Positions 9,064 through 16,609 of a stretch of 64,000 bases of DNA are shown here, one piece after another; positions within the stretch are counted from its first letter, which is position 1; the number at the start of each line of letters is the position of its first letter. Origin of the DNA: Clostridiales bacterium (lineage in GTDB: Bacteria; Bacillota; Clostridia; Oscillospirales; Ruminococcaceae); contig JAHZAY010000012.1 of NCBI GenBank assembly GCA_019423685.1, forward strand, positions 1 through 64,000. The letters run 5' to 3'. A model generated the notes under the pieces. The model was given only the letters and a program-made list of their open reading frames with translations, was not told where the DNA came from and did not search any database. A program made the position numbers and the translations under genes.

Positions 9064-9768
9064 CTAAGAAATTCTGCGACGTTCCAGGTGCCGTACTGTC
9101 AAAAACAAAAAGAGTGCGGTCACACTGACAAAGAAGGTGAGGTCAGACAGATTGAGCAGTCCCCGTGTAAAGTCGAGATAATGCTGATAAAAGGAGATGC
9201 CGTCCATCAGCGAGACAATAAACTCGTTGGATACAACCGGGGTAAAGCTGTTTGCAAAGAGCAAAAACAGGCCGATGGCAAGCGAGCCCACCGCCGCAAT
9301 CACCTGGCTTTCGGTCAGGGAAGAGATAAACAGGCCAATGGCACACAGTGCCGCCCCCAAAAGCAGAAGGCCTAAAAAGTTTCCGCAGAACACCGCTAAG
9401 TCGGGAATCTGAAAGGCGCACATCACCAGATAGTATGCCACCGTAATCCCCATACCCAACAGGTACATCGTCAGGCAGGCCCAAAATTTTCCCATTACGA
9501 TCCCGGTGAAGCGCACCGGCGCGGTGAACAGTGCCTGTTCGGTTTTTTGGCGGCGCTCCTCACTGAACAGGCGCATCGTCAGCATCGGAACCAAAAAGAT
9601 GACGATTGAGAAAAGGTTGGAAAAGACATAGCTCAGGTCGGTGCTGTTGCTCACTAGGGAAGTTGCAAAGAGATAATACCCCGAGATCGCATAAAACACC
9701 GCCAGGAATACATATCCCACAGCAGATGTCAGATAGGAGCGCATCTCTCGTTTATAAATTGCTGTCAT
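9064..9768 (-). CDS. ABC-2 type permease, GldF-like
   Basis: A 234-residue protein with six hydrophobic segments. It begins with the characteristic MTAIYKREMRSYLTSAVGYVFL, followed by 'RLFSEERRQKTEQALFTAPV', which is typical of ABC-2 permeases of the GldF/NosY class. It overlaps the upstream ATPase gene by 17 bases, implying coupled translation and a stable ATPase-permease complex. Confidence 0.88.
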   Translation of the reverse strand: MTAIYKREMRSYLTSAVGYVFLAVFYAISGYYLFATSLVSNSTDLSYVFSNLFSIVIFLVPMLTMRLFSEERRQKTEQALFTAPVRFTGIVMGKFWACLTMYLLGMGITVAYYLVMCAFQIPDLAVFCGNFLGLLLLGAALCAIGLFISSLTESQVIAAVGSLAIGLFLLFANSFTPVVSNEFIVSLMDGISFYQHYLDFTRGLLNLSDLTFFVSVTALFLFLTVRHLERRRIS

Positions 9769-10807
9769 CGCCCGTCTCCTCCTCTTTGTGCTCGTCTGCC
9801 TCTTGGGCTTTATCTTCCTCTAACGGTTGGCTTTCCTCCTGCACGTCATCTGCGCTGTCCGCATCTCCGGAAGTCAGGCGCAGGAACACCTCTTCCAAGC
9901 TGTAGTTCTTCCGGCTCATCGAGAGAATCGCGCAGTCGGTGTTGCTGATCGCCTTAAAGATGGCGCGCCGCACCGGTACGCTGTCGGCGCAGTCATCCGG
10001 CAGATAGACAATATAGTGATTTGCTCCGGTGGATTCCACCTGTCTAATCTGAGGAATTTTGCGCAATGTTTCCAGAACGGTTTTCTGGCTGCCTTCAATT
10101 TCCAGATCGACCTGGAGGTGCCCGGAAAGTTGATCCGCCAGCTGCTCGGTTTTGCCATCTGCTACAATCTTTCCCTGATGCAAAATGATGATCCGGTCGC
10201 AGACAGCCTGCACCTCTGACAAGATGTGGGAGGAAAGCAGCACCGTGCGCGTCTTGGCAAGTTCGCGAATTAGTTCGCGGATCTCGATGATCTGTGCGGG
10301 GTCGAGTCCGACAGTCGGCTCATCGAGGATGAGGATTTCAGGATCTCCAATCAGCGCCTGTGCCAACCCAACGCGCTGCTTGTAGCCTTTGGAAAGGTTG
10401 CGGATCATCCTCTGCTCAACATCCTCCACACCCACTAGCTGCATAATCTGCCGCAGATAGTCCTCCTTATTCTGGCTGATCTTTTTATTTTTCTTTACCT
10501 TTTTGAGCTGATAGATAAAGTTCAGATATTCCCCCACCTTCATATCCGGGTAGAGCGGGGGCTGCTCTGGCAGATAGCCAATTTTGCTTTTGGCTTTGAG
10601 CGGCTCGGTCAGTACATCGACGCCGTCTACCGTCACGTCGCCGTCCGAGGCGGAAATATAGCCGGTGAGGATATTCATCGTGGTGGTTTTTCCCGCGCCG
10701 TTGACGCCCAAAAATCCCACCGCCTCGCGGCCCTTGATGGAAAAGCTGACTGAGGATAATGCCTGTTTTTGGCCATAGTGCTTGCTGAGGTTTGTCACTT
10801 CCAGCAA
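9752..10807 (-). CDS. ABC transporter ATP-binding protein, GldA-like
   Basis: A 351-residue ATPase: Walker A GVNGAGKTTTMN (about 34-45), signature LSKGYKQRVGLAQAL (about 138-152), Walker B LILDEPTVGLDP and the H-loop SSHIL. A C-terminal domain of about 100 residues of the DUF4162 type follows, with a very acidic tail (from about residue 315, rich in Glu and Asp). The start codon is probably TTG at 10807, preceded by GGGAGATGATCTT. It is the first gene of the cassette. The acidic tail exceeds the usual family length. Confidence 0.88.
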   Translation of the reverse strand: MLEVTNLSKHYGQKQALSSVSFSIKGREAVGFLGVNGAGKTTTMNILTGYISASDGDVTVDGVDVLTEPLKAKSKIGYLPEQPPLYPDMKVGEYLNFIYQLKKVKKNKKISQNKEDYLRQIMQLVGVEDVEQRMIRNLSKGYKQRVGLAQALIGDPEILILDEPTVGLDPAQIIEIRELIRELAKTRTVLLSSHILSEVQAVCDRIIILHQGKIVADGKTEQLADQLSGHLQVDLEIEGSQKTVLETLRKIPQIRQVESTGANHYIVYLPDDCADSVPVRRAIFKAISNTDCAILSMSRKNYSLEEVFLRLTSGDADSADDVQEESQPLEEDKAQEADEHKEEETGDDSNL

Positions 10808-10945
10808 AAGATCATCTCCCTTGTATCGTCTGCCTTTTAGTTTACAGGATATGCTTCCTGAGTGTTTGAAGAAAGTTTTGGGATTTTTTAAAGAATCTTT
10901 CAGGATTCAAATTTTTTGTCACATTTCGTCAGTGCCCAGAAGGGC

Positions 10946-10983
10946 GAAAAAAAACGGATTCCGAAAATCGGAATCCGTTTTTT
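10946..10983 (-). terminator. Terminator of the tRNA transcript
   Basis: Hairpin AAACGGATTCCG / CGGAATCCGTTT (12 bp, 5-base loop) directly after the CCA end of tRNA-Glu, followed on the minus strand by a run of eight T. Confidence 0.9.
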
Positions 10984-10984
10984 C

Positions 10985-11059
10985 TGGTGACCCGTGCGAG
11001 AATCGAACTCGCGATACCGCCGTGAAAGGGCGGTGTCTTAACCGCTTGACCAACGGGCC
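10985..11059 (-). tRNA. tRNA-Glu (anticodon TTC)
   Basis: On the minus strand, acceptor GGCCCGT pairs with ACGGGTC (one G-T pair). The anticodon arm is CCGCC-CTTTCAC-GGCGG with anticodon TTC, and the T arm contains GTTCGATTC. A genomic CCA end is present, giving 75 bases. Confidence 0.95.
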
Positions 11060-11101
11060 GCACATATATCAAAAACTGCCCGAAGTGGGCAGAATTTCGC
11101 G

Positions 11102-11178
11102 TGGTAGCGGCAAATGGATTCGAACCATCGACACTTCGGGTATGAACCGAATGCTCTAGCCAGCTGAGCTATGCCGCC
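11102..11178 (-). tRNA. tRNA-Met (anticodon CAT), elongator type
   Basis: On the minus strand, acceptor GGCGGCA pairs with TGCCGCT, the D arm is GCTCAGCTGGCTAGAGC, the anticodon arm TTCGG-TTCATAC-CCGAA with anticodon CAT, and CCA is encoded. The paired first base and close likeness to B. subtilis elongator tRNA-Met argue against the initiator. The lysidine-modified tRNA-Ile is less likely on the same grounds. It is cotranscribed with tRNA-Glu, 42 bases away. Confidence 0.92.
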
Positions 11179-11224
11179 ATAGAAGCAGACACGGCGATTG
11201 TTTTCGCCGCGATCAACGTCCTAA

Positions 11225-11253
11225 ATTATACAACGAATTTATTTTTTTGTCAA
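11225..11253 (-). promoter_or_regulatory. Promoter of the tRNA-Met/tRNA-Glu transcript
   Basis: Minus strand: TTGACA, 17 bases, TATAAT, a perfect consensus about 50 bases before tRNA-Met, inside a very A/T-rich segment. Confidence 0.85.
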
Positions 11254-11341
11254 GAGGGTTTTTAAACTTTTTTATTTTTTTCTTTTTGCCAGAATAATTT
11301 CCATTTTTTTACATTTTTTCTCTTAAAACGGTGCCTATTCC

Positions 11342-11379
11342 ATCAGCAGCCTTGCAGGTACACCCGCAAGGCTGCTGAT
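11342..11379. repeat. Perfect 14-bp inverted repeat after the thioesterase gene
   Basis: ATCAGCAGCCTTGC and GCAAGGCTGCTGAT flank a 10-base loop, two bases from the thioesterase stop codon. No T run follows on either strand, so it is not a classical intrinsic terminator; an mRNA 3'-end structure is possible. Confidence 0.6.
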
Positions 11380-11381
11380 CT

Positions 11382-12140
11382 TTAACAAAAGCGCGCCAGC
11401 GCTTCAAAGCATTTTTTCCCGTCTGATTTCTTTCCAACCACATAATAGCCCAATTTTCCAGCAGGAATCCCCTGCTCTTCGCCCAATTCCTCCACAAAGA
11501 TGCCGACTTCTTCTCCCATCTTTGCCTCGTTGTGATAATTGATAACCAACTTCTCCATCTTTCGCTCAACCGTCGCAGAAAATGGCAGATTGTCCAGAAT
11601 GATGTCCGCATACTGGGTGTTGTTCAGATGTCCGTTGTCGTCGGTGCGGGAATAGGTCACACGCTCCACCGAAACCTGCTTTGCATCCTTAATTTTGGGG
11701 ATAGACAGGTCCTGTTCCGGCACATCTTGAATGCGAAATGGAAAGCGCAGCTCTTCCGGCGGGTCGCGCAGTATCTTCCAGCTGTCGGTATCTACCAGAA
11801 CCCACTTGGCATCCTGCGCCGCAACCTCTACCCCCTGCTCGTTTATAAAGCTAGTGTATCGGTTAAAGATGGCGCGTTTGGGACCGGATGGCCGGGTGGT
11901 CACCCGCAGTTTATCCCCCACCTTGATGTCGTGATAGATCTCCAGCGAAGCTTTCGCCAGCAAAAAGACGGTGTGTGTCTTTCTGTAGACCTCTAAAGTC
12001 AATCCCAGCTCATTGCAGTGATTGGTGCTGATGGCCTGGCACTGCGACATCAGCGCCCCGGCCTTCATTCTTCCCTTGCAGTCACATTCATACTGTCCCA
12101 CAATAAATTCCTGTTCGAAGAAATCCACTGTCGCACTCAT
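11382..12140 (-). CDS. Acyl-ACP thioesterase (FatA-type)
   Basis: A 252-residue cytoplasmic enzyme that hydrolyses acyl-ACP to free fatty acid, ending chain elongation. Two hot-dog domains are visible: the N-terminal half begins with FFEQEFIVGQYECDCKGRMK (typical) and includes FLLAKASLEIYHDIKVGDKLRVTTRPSG; the second half has VTYSRTDDNGHLNNTQYADIILDNLP, with the N-x-H-like 'DNGHLNNTQY' catalytic motif of the family. It lies 49 bases downstream of spo0J on the same strand, so it may share that transcript, although no functional link is known. Confidence 0.9.
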   Translation of the reverse strand: MSATVDFFEQEFIVGQYECDCKGRMKAGALMSQCQAISTNHCNELGLTLEVYRKTHTVFLLAKASLEIYHDIKVGDKLRVTTRPSGPKRAIFNRYTSFINEQGVEVAAQDAKWVLVDTDSWKILRDPPEELRFPFRIQDVPEQDLSIPKIKDAKQVSVERVTYSRTDDNGHLNNTQYADIILDNLPFSATVERKMEKLVINYHNEAKMGEEVGIFVEELGEEQGIPAGKLGYYVVGKKSDGKKCFEALARFC

Positions 12141-12189
12141 TGCTCTTTACCCCCTTTTTTTAGACTCAAATCGAGCAACCCTACTACTT

Positions 12190-13062
12190 TTATTTGCTGA
12201 GTTTTTCAGCCAATTCTTTTAGATCATCTTCGTCGAAAAACTGCACCTGCAATACACCGCCTGCATTGCTGTGTACAATCTTGACCTTGCGCCCCAATTC
12301 GGTGCGCAGCGCAAGTTCCATTTCGGTGTAAAAGGAGTTTTGGCTTCCCCATTCAGCTTGTTTGTGCTGTGGGTTTTCCTCCTTTTCCTGCTTTGTTTTG
12401 GCCATCCGCTCGATGTCCCGCACCGAATAACGTCCGCTCTTGACCTTCTGCGCAATCTCAACCACTCTGTCCTGATCGTCAAAAGCCAGCAGTGCCCGCG
12501 CATGTCCCGGAGAAATTTCCCCGTTTCCCACCATCTCCATGACCTGTTCCGGCAGGTTTAACAGGCGCAGCGCATTTGCAATGGCAGGTCTGGACTTGCC
12601 AACCCGCTTGGCCACCTGCTCCTGTGTCATGCCGTACCGCTCCATCAGCTGCTTATATCCGGCAGCTTCCTCAATGGCGTTCAGATCTTCACGCTGCAAA
12701 TTTTCAATCAGCGCGATCTCCATCGCCTGTTCTTCATCCATCTCGCGGATGACAACCGGCACTTCCTGCAAGCCTGCCATCCGGCTCGCACGCCAACGCC
12801 GCTCGCCTGCTACCAGTTGATAGCTTCCTCCCGGCAGTGGGCGAACCAACAGCGGCTGCAATACACCGTGCTCACGGATTGAATCGGCCAGCTCGTTCAG
12901 CGCATCCTCCGAAAACACCTTACGGGGCTGATCGTGGTTTGGCTCTATCTGGCTCAGACGAAGTGTCACCACACCGCCTTCTCCTGCCGTGTCCATCGCC
13001 TCGTTATCCATAAACAGGGCATCCAATCCCTTGCCAAGTCCTCCTTTTTTTGTCCTTGCCAT
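12190..13062 (-). CDS. spo0J: Chromosome-partitioning protein ParB (Spo0J)
   Basis: A 290-residue CTP-dependent DNA clamp that loads at parS and recruits SMC. N-terminal region LSQIEPNHDQPRKVFSED; CTP-binding boxes VAGERRWRASRMAGL and ALIENLQREDLNAIE (about 85-125); helix-turn-helix TQEQVAKRVGKSRPAIANALRLL (about 140-165); C-terminal dimerisation domain. It begins 10 bases after soj. Its parS sites are found upstream of soj (four) and near rsmG (one). A second ParB-family gene (noc) lies at 26651-27496. Confidence 0.96.
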   Translation of the reverse strand: MARTKKGGLGKGLDALFMDNEAMDTAGEGGVVTLRLSQIEPNHDQPRKVFSEDALNELADSIREHGVLQPLLVRPLPGGSYQLVAGERRWRASRMAGLQEVPVVIREMDEEQAMEIALIENLQREDLNAIEEAAGYKQLMERYGMTQEQVAKRVGKSRPAIANALRLLNLPEQVMEMVGNGEISPGHARALLAFDDQDRVVEIAQKVKSGRYSVRDIERMAKTKQEKEENPQHKQAEWGSQNSFYTEMELALRTELGRKVKIVHSNAGGVLQVQFFDEDDLKELAEKLSK

Positions 13063-13072
13063 CCTGCTTCCC

Positions 13073-13849
13073 CTATCCTTTCTTTACACGATTCTTTTTC
13101 AGGACTTCCTTTGCCAGATCCATATACGCCCGAGAGCCCTTGGAGAGCCTGTCAAAATACAGCACCGGCATGCCAAAGCTCGGCGCTTCGGACAGCCGCA
13201 CATTGCGCGGGATCACCGTCTTGTACACCTTGTCCGGGAAATGGCTCTGCACCTCTTGCTGCACCTGCTCTGTCAGGCGAAGTCTGCGGTCATACATGGT
13301 CAGCAGAATGCCCTCCACCTCGATAATCGGATTGTAAAGCCGTTTGACCTGTTTGATGGTCGCCATCAGCTGAGACAATCCCTCCAAAGCATAGTATTCA
13401 CACTGGATCGGAATCAACACGCTGTCACAGGCAGCAAAGGCATTGAGCGTGACAAGTCCCATTGCCGGCGGACAGTCAATCAGGATGTAGTCGTAATTTT
13501 CCCGCACCGAAGCCAATGCTTGCCGCAGCTTCATGGTACGCTCCTCTACATCGCCCAGTTCCAACTCTGCTGCGGCCATGTCGATGCTGGACGGGATCAG
13601 ATCCACATTCTTAAACTGGGTCTTGATGATGGCCTGTGAGGCCCTTTGTTCCCCTCCCAACAGGTCATAGGTCGAACACTGCACTTCTCTCTTGTTGATG
13701 CCCAGGCCACTTGTTGCGTTGCCCTGTGCATCGATATCTACTAACAGGCATTTTTTGCCCGATTTTCCCAAACACGCGGTCAGGTTAATAACGGTGGTCG
13801 TCTTGCCGACACCGCCCTTTTGATTTGCTACCGCGATTACTTTGCTCAT
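13073..13849 (-). CDS. soj: Chromosome-partitioning ATPase ParA (Soj)
   Basis: A 258-residue ParA/MinD-type ATPase that acts with Spo0J on origin segregation and modulates DnaA. The deviant Walker A KGGVGKTTT is at about residues 10-18, with signature phrases LLVDIDAQGNATSGLG and YILIDCPPAMGLVTLNA. The start at 13849 is set by AAAGGAA 9 bases upstream. The longer open frame to 14104 merely reads through parS sites and has no ribosome site. Confidence 0.96.
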   Translation of the reverse strand: MSKVIAVANQKGGVGKTTTVINLTACLGKSGKKCLLVDIDAQGNATSGLGINKREVQCSTYDLLGGEQRASQAIIKTQFKNVDLIPSSIDMAAAELELGDVEERTMKLRQALASVRENYDYILIDCPPAMGLVTLNAFAACDSVLIPIQCEYYALEGLSQLMATIKQVKRLYNPIIEVEGILLTMYDRRLRLTEQVQQEVQSHFPDKVYKTVIPRNVRLSEAPSFGMPVLYFDRLSKGSRAYMDLAKEVLKKNRVKKG

Positions 13850-13900
13850 AATCCACATTCCTTTCCCGGCGCTGCTGCGCAAATCATCAGATTTAGTTTG

Positions 13901-13909
13901 ATTATAGCA
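13901..13909 (-). promoter_or_regulatory. Extended -10 of the soj-spo0J promoter
   Basis: Minus strand TGCTATAAT (extended -10), 52 bases before the soj start. The -35 region is weak, as is usual with an extended -10. The nearest parS site lies about 45 bases upstream, so Spo0J spreading may repress this promoter. Confidence 0.6.
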
Positions 13910-13951
13910 TATTTGACAGTGAAAATAAAGAAAAAGGTTGTCTTTTCTCCC

Positions 13952-13967
13952 TGTTTCACGTGAAACA
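13952..13967. other. parS site 1
   Basis: TGTTTCACGTGAAACA, a perfect palindrome that differs by one base from the B. subtilis consensus. It is the first of four sites upstream of soj. Confidence 0.93.
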
Positions 13968-13997
13968 CACTTTTTATTTCTCTCCACCCTATCCAAA

Positions 13998-14013
13998 TGT
14001 TTCACGTGAAACT
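13998..14013. other. parS site 2
   Basis: TGTTTCACGTGAAACT, one base off the palindrome; it begins 46 bases after site 1. Confidence 0.9.
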
Positions 14014-14041
14014 CAAAACTTTTTATTTGTGCTGCGCTGAA

Positions 14042-14057
14042 TGTTTCACATGAAACA
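14042..14057. other. parS site 3
   Basis: TGTTTCACATGAAACA, with CACATG instead of CACGTG in the centre, as in some natural B. subtilis sites; it begins 44 bases after site 2. Confidence 0.88.
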
Positions 14058-14087
14058 TCCAGCGCAGCAAGCAAAAGCGGGGCAAAA

Positions 14088-14103
14088 TGTTTCATGTGAA
14101 ACA
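14088..14103. other. parS site 4
   Basis: TGTTTCATGTGAAACA, the complement of site 3's central variant; it begins 46 bases after site 3 and ends about 100 bases before the serpin ribosome site. Confidence 0.88.
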
Positions 14104-14216
14104 AGTCAATTTATTTTGATGCCATGCAGGAAAAGAAAGCAAAAAGAACACATATAGAGATAGAAGGTCCTTCTGCTCATCATTGTAGACATCTATATCG
14201 GGAGGTTTGAAACATC

Positions 14217-15548
14217 ATGAAAAAAATCATGACAGCAGTTCTCTGTGCAGCCATTCTGCTTTCTATGGCAGGAGTGCCATACAGTGCCGAGAGCATCGAT
14301 ACAAAGCCAAGCTCTTCCATCGTCGTTCTACCAGCAAAAGAGAAGGAAATAAAGCCGCTGGTTCGCGTTACACAGCCAAACAGCAGTGCAACGGGAGAGG
14401 AAGAAGACCAGGATAACTTTTTAGAAGCCAATCAGAACGCCGCCGCCTTTGCCAAAAGCATCCAGCAGTTTGGAGCAAAAACATCTGCCATGCTGCTTAA
14501 TAACGCAGGAACAAACCAAACGTACTCACCTATCAGTTTTGCCTATGCGCTCGGACTCCTCGGCAGTGGAGCACAAGGCCAGACCGCACGCGAAATTGTA
14601 AAAGCACTTGAGTCCAGCAACATGACCGTCCTGAAAAACAGATTGCGCAACTTCTATAACGACAGCTACCGCGATGAGGAAAGCAATGTCCTTAAAATTG
14701 CCAACTCTCTTTGGCTGCAAGAAGGCTTTCCAATCAAAGAAACATTCGCGCAAAACGCCGCCAAAGATTTCTACGCTTCCAGCTATTCGGTGGATTTTTC
14801 CAAACAGTCAACTGCGGATGCTATAGCGAAGTGGATCTCTGAAGAAGCGGGCAATACAATCCAACCTTCCATTTCTGTAAACCCAGACCAGATTCTGTCC
14901 ATTATCAATATACTCTATTTTGAAGGAGCCTGGGAAGATACCTTTGACGCATCCAATAACACCGAAGAGCCCTTCACTCTTGAGGACGGCAGCACAGTCG
15001 ATGCCACCTACATGAACCAAACCTTTGACCTTTCCACCTACTACGACACAGATCAATATACCCTTTTTTCTGTTTCATTCCTAGACGGTCAAAAGATGAA
15101 TTTTGTCCTTCCAAAGGAGGGAAAAAAGCTTTCCTCCCTCCTCGATCAAGAAACCCTCTCTAAAATTCTTTCTGCTCAGCCGGAAGAGGCAGAAAAAACT
15201 GCCGATGTACATTTAAAGCTGCCAAAATTTAGCTTTGATAGCGAGTTTGACCTTTCCAATACTCTGCGAGATTTGGGACTTGGCGATTTATTGGACGGCA
15301 ATGCAGATCTTTCCGGCATTACAGATAAAAAAGTTGCTGTATCCAATGTAAAGCAAGAGAGCCATGTCGAAGTCGATGAAAATGGTTGTAAAGCCGCTGC
15401 CTACACAAAAATTGATCTGATATGCACAAGCATCCTCGGCCCCGTGGAAGAGTACAACTTCTCTCTCGATCGCCCCTTCCTCTTTGCCATTACCTCAAAA
15501 GATGATGTACCGCTGTTCGTCGGAACCGTCTATAATCCGCTCGCATAA
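14217..15548 (+). CDS. Secreted serpin (serine/cysteine protease inhibitor)
   Basis: A 443-residue protein. Residues 1-24 are a Sec signal (MKKIMTAVLC..., cleavage likely after PYSA; no lipobox). A polar spacer to about residue 66 is followed by the serpin fold: TYSPISFAYALGLLGSGAQGQTAREI (about 102-127), INILYFEGAWEDTFD, LKLPKFSFDSEFDLSNTLRDLGL and the closing signature FSLDRPFLFAI. In the reactive loop I place P15 at Gly390, the small-residue hinge AAA at P12-P10, and P1-P1' at about Thr404-Ser405. P14 Cys and P9 Tyr are atypical, so inhibitory activity is likely but not certain. The start is set by GGGAGG 11 bases upstream. It is one of few plus-strand genes in this arm. Gut Eubacterium siraeum serpins (siropins) inhibit elastase; the target here is unknown. 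Confidence 0.92.
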   Translation: MKKIMTAVLCAAILLSMAGVPYSAESIDTKPSSSIVVLPAKEKEIKPLVRVTQPNSSATGEEEDQDNFLEANQNAAAFAKSIQQFGAKTSAMLLNNAGTNQTYSPISFAYALGLLGSGAQGQTAREIVKALESSNMTVLKNRLRNFYNDSYRDEESNVLKIANSLWLQEGFPIKETFAQNAAKDFYASSYSVDFSKQSTADAIAKWISEEAGNTIQPSISVNPDQILSIINILYFEGAWEDTFDASNNTEEPFTLEDGSTVDATYMNQTFDLSTYYDTDQYTLFSVSFLDGQKMNFVLPKEGKKLSSLLDQETLSKILSAQPEEAEKTADVHLKLPKFSFDSEFDLSNTLRDLGLGDLLDGNADLSGITDKKVAVSNVKQESHVEVDENGCKAAAYTKIDLICTSILGPVEEYNFSLDRPFLFAITSKDDVPLFVGTVYNPLA

Positions 15549-15551
15549 TTG

Positions 15552-15592
15552 AAAAAAGAGCACCGCAGTTTTTCTGCGGTGCTCTTTTTTAA
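15552..15592. terminator. Bidirectional terminator between serpin and GntR genes
   Basis: Hairpin AGAGCACCGCAG / CTGCGGTGCTCT with A and T runs on both sides. It overlaps the end of the convergent regulator gene. Confidence 0.9.
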
Positions 15593-16314
15593 ATAGACGA
15601 TTCATAAACATAAAGTGAAAAGCGTTCCCCATTGATCAGCTGTGTGCCGACATACATTGGAATGCCGTTTTCATCATAGGCTGTGCTCTTGACATAGAGC
15701 AAATACTCACCTTTTTTTACGTGAAGGATTTCTCCCTCCTGGGCGGTTGCCCGGCAAAGTTCGATGCGCTTTTCCGAACTTGCAATACGTTTTCCGGTCT
15801 TTTCTGTGATATACTCAAACAAAGAATTGTTGTCGAAGTTGCTGTCCAGCAAAAAAGAATACTCCATCGGGAAGTAGTTTCCCTCAATAACTACCGGTTC
15901 CTGGTCAGCATACCGAACTCTGGATAGGAATACCACTCTGCTGCCCGTCGGGATCTGTAGCCGTGTGGCCGTCTTTTCGTCTGCCGTTACCACTTTGTTT
16001 TCCAACATTTTGCCGCCCGGCTTCACACCGATTTGATGGCACAGCTCTGTAAAGCTCTGCAACTTTTTCATGTTGCGCTCAAACTTTGGTTTGGTAACAA
16101 AGGTACCCTTTCCCTGTTTGCGCTCCACCATGCCCTTTTCGATCAGCTTGTCCACTGCCCGGCGCACTGTGTTGATACTGATATGGAAGGTATCCGCCAT
16201 TTCCTTTTCGGTAGGCAATCGATCTCCGGTATGATACCTTCCGGAGCTGATCTCCTCTTCAATCATACTCATCAGCTGCACATATAATGGCGTAATCGCA
16301 GTAGGCTCCAACAT
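15589..16314 (-). CDS. GntR-family regulator, HutC/FrlR subfamily
   Basis: A 241-residue repressor-type protein. The N-terminal winged helix (about 5-70) includes PLYVQLMSMIEEEISSGRYHTGDRLPTEKEMADTF and the recognition helix SINTVRRAVDKLIEKGMV. A UTRA effector domain (about 90-238) ends in GERFSLYVYESS. HutC-type regulators bind sugar phosphates or amino-acid derivatives; FrlR/YurK of fructosamine loci belongs to this group. The start at 16314 is preferred because GGGGGG lies 8 bases upstream; the Met two codons earlier would leave only 2 bases. Its position next to the frl-like genes suggests it controls them, with a phosphorylated fructosamine as the likely effector (inference). Confidence 0.9.
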   Translation of the reverse strand: MLEPTAITPLYVQLMSMIEEEISSGRYHTGDRLPTEKEMADTFHISINTVRRAVDKLIEKGMVERKQGKGTFVTKPKFERNMKKLQSFTELCHQIGVKPGGKMLENKVVTADEKTATRLQIPTGSRVVFLSRVRYADQEPVVIEGNYFPMEYSFLLDSNFDNNSLFEYITEKTGKRIASSEKRIELCRATAQEGEILHVKKGEYLLYVKSTAYDENGIPMYVGTQLINGERFSLYVYESSI

Positions 16315-16377
16315 CCACATTTCCCCCCTTCATCATTGGCATCATTTGATCATATCATCTTCACAGAGATTATTCTA

Positions 16378-16407
16378 ATTATAATATATTGCAAGAACAC
16401 AATACAA
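16378..16407 (-). promoter_or_regulatory. Promoter of the GntR regulator gene
   Basis: Minus strand TTGTAT, 18 bases, TATAAT, about 65 bases before the gene, in an A/T-rich stretch. Confidence 0.6.
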
Positions 16408-16519
16408 GGGGATTAGTTGCCAAAAAGTGGGAAAAAAACAATCTGTTTTTTTCTTTATTTTACACCAAACTTACAATAAACTACAAAAAATCTCCTACAC
16501 CGCATATCATGGAAGAACA

Positions 16520-16568
16520 AACGCGCAGCAGGGGCTCTTTTAAGGAAGAATCATCCCTGCTGCGCGTT
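16520..16568 (-). terminator. Hairpin ending the frlB operon
   Basis: 14-bp stem AACGCGCAGCAGGG / CCCTGCTGCGCGTT with a 21-base loop, about 40 bases after the deglycase stop. The following T content is moderate (GTTTGTTCTT), so it is a weaker terminator candidate. The rest of 16315-16609 shows nothing else. Confidence 0.6.
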
Positions 16569-16609
16569 CGCTTTGCAGTTACTGCATATTTTGGAGAATC
16601 GCTAAACGA

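Noticed and set aside
13850..14104. An extension of soj to 14104
   Set aside because: The added residues are encoded by the parS array and lack a ribosome site; the standard Soj N-terminus begins at 13849.
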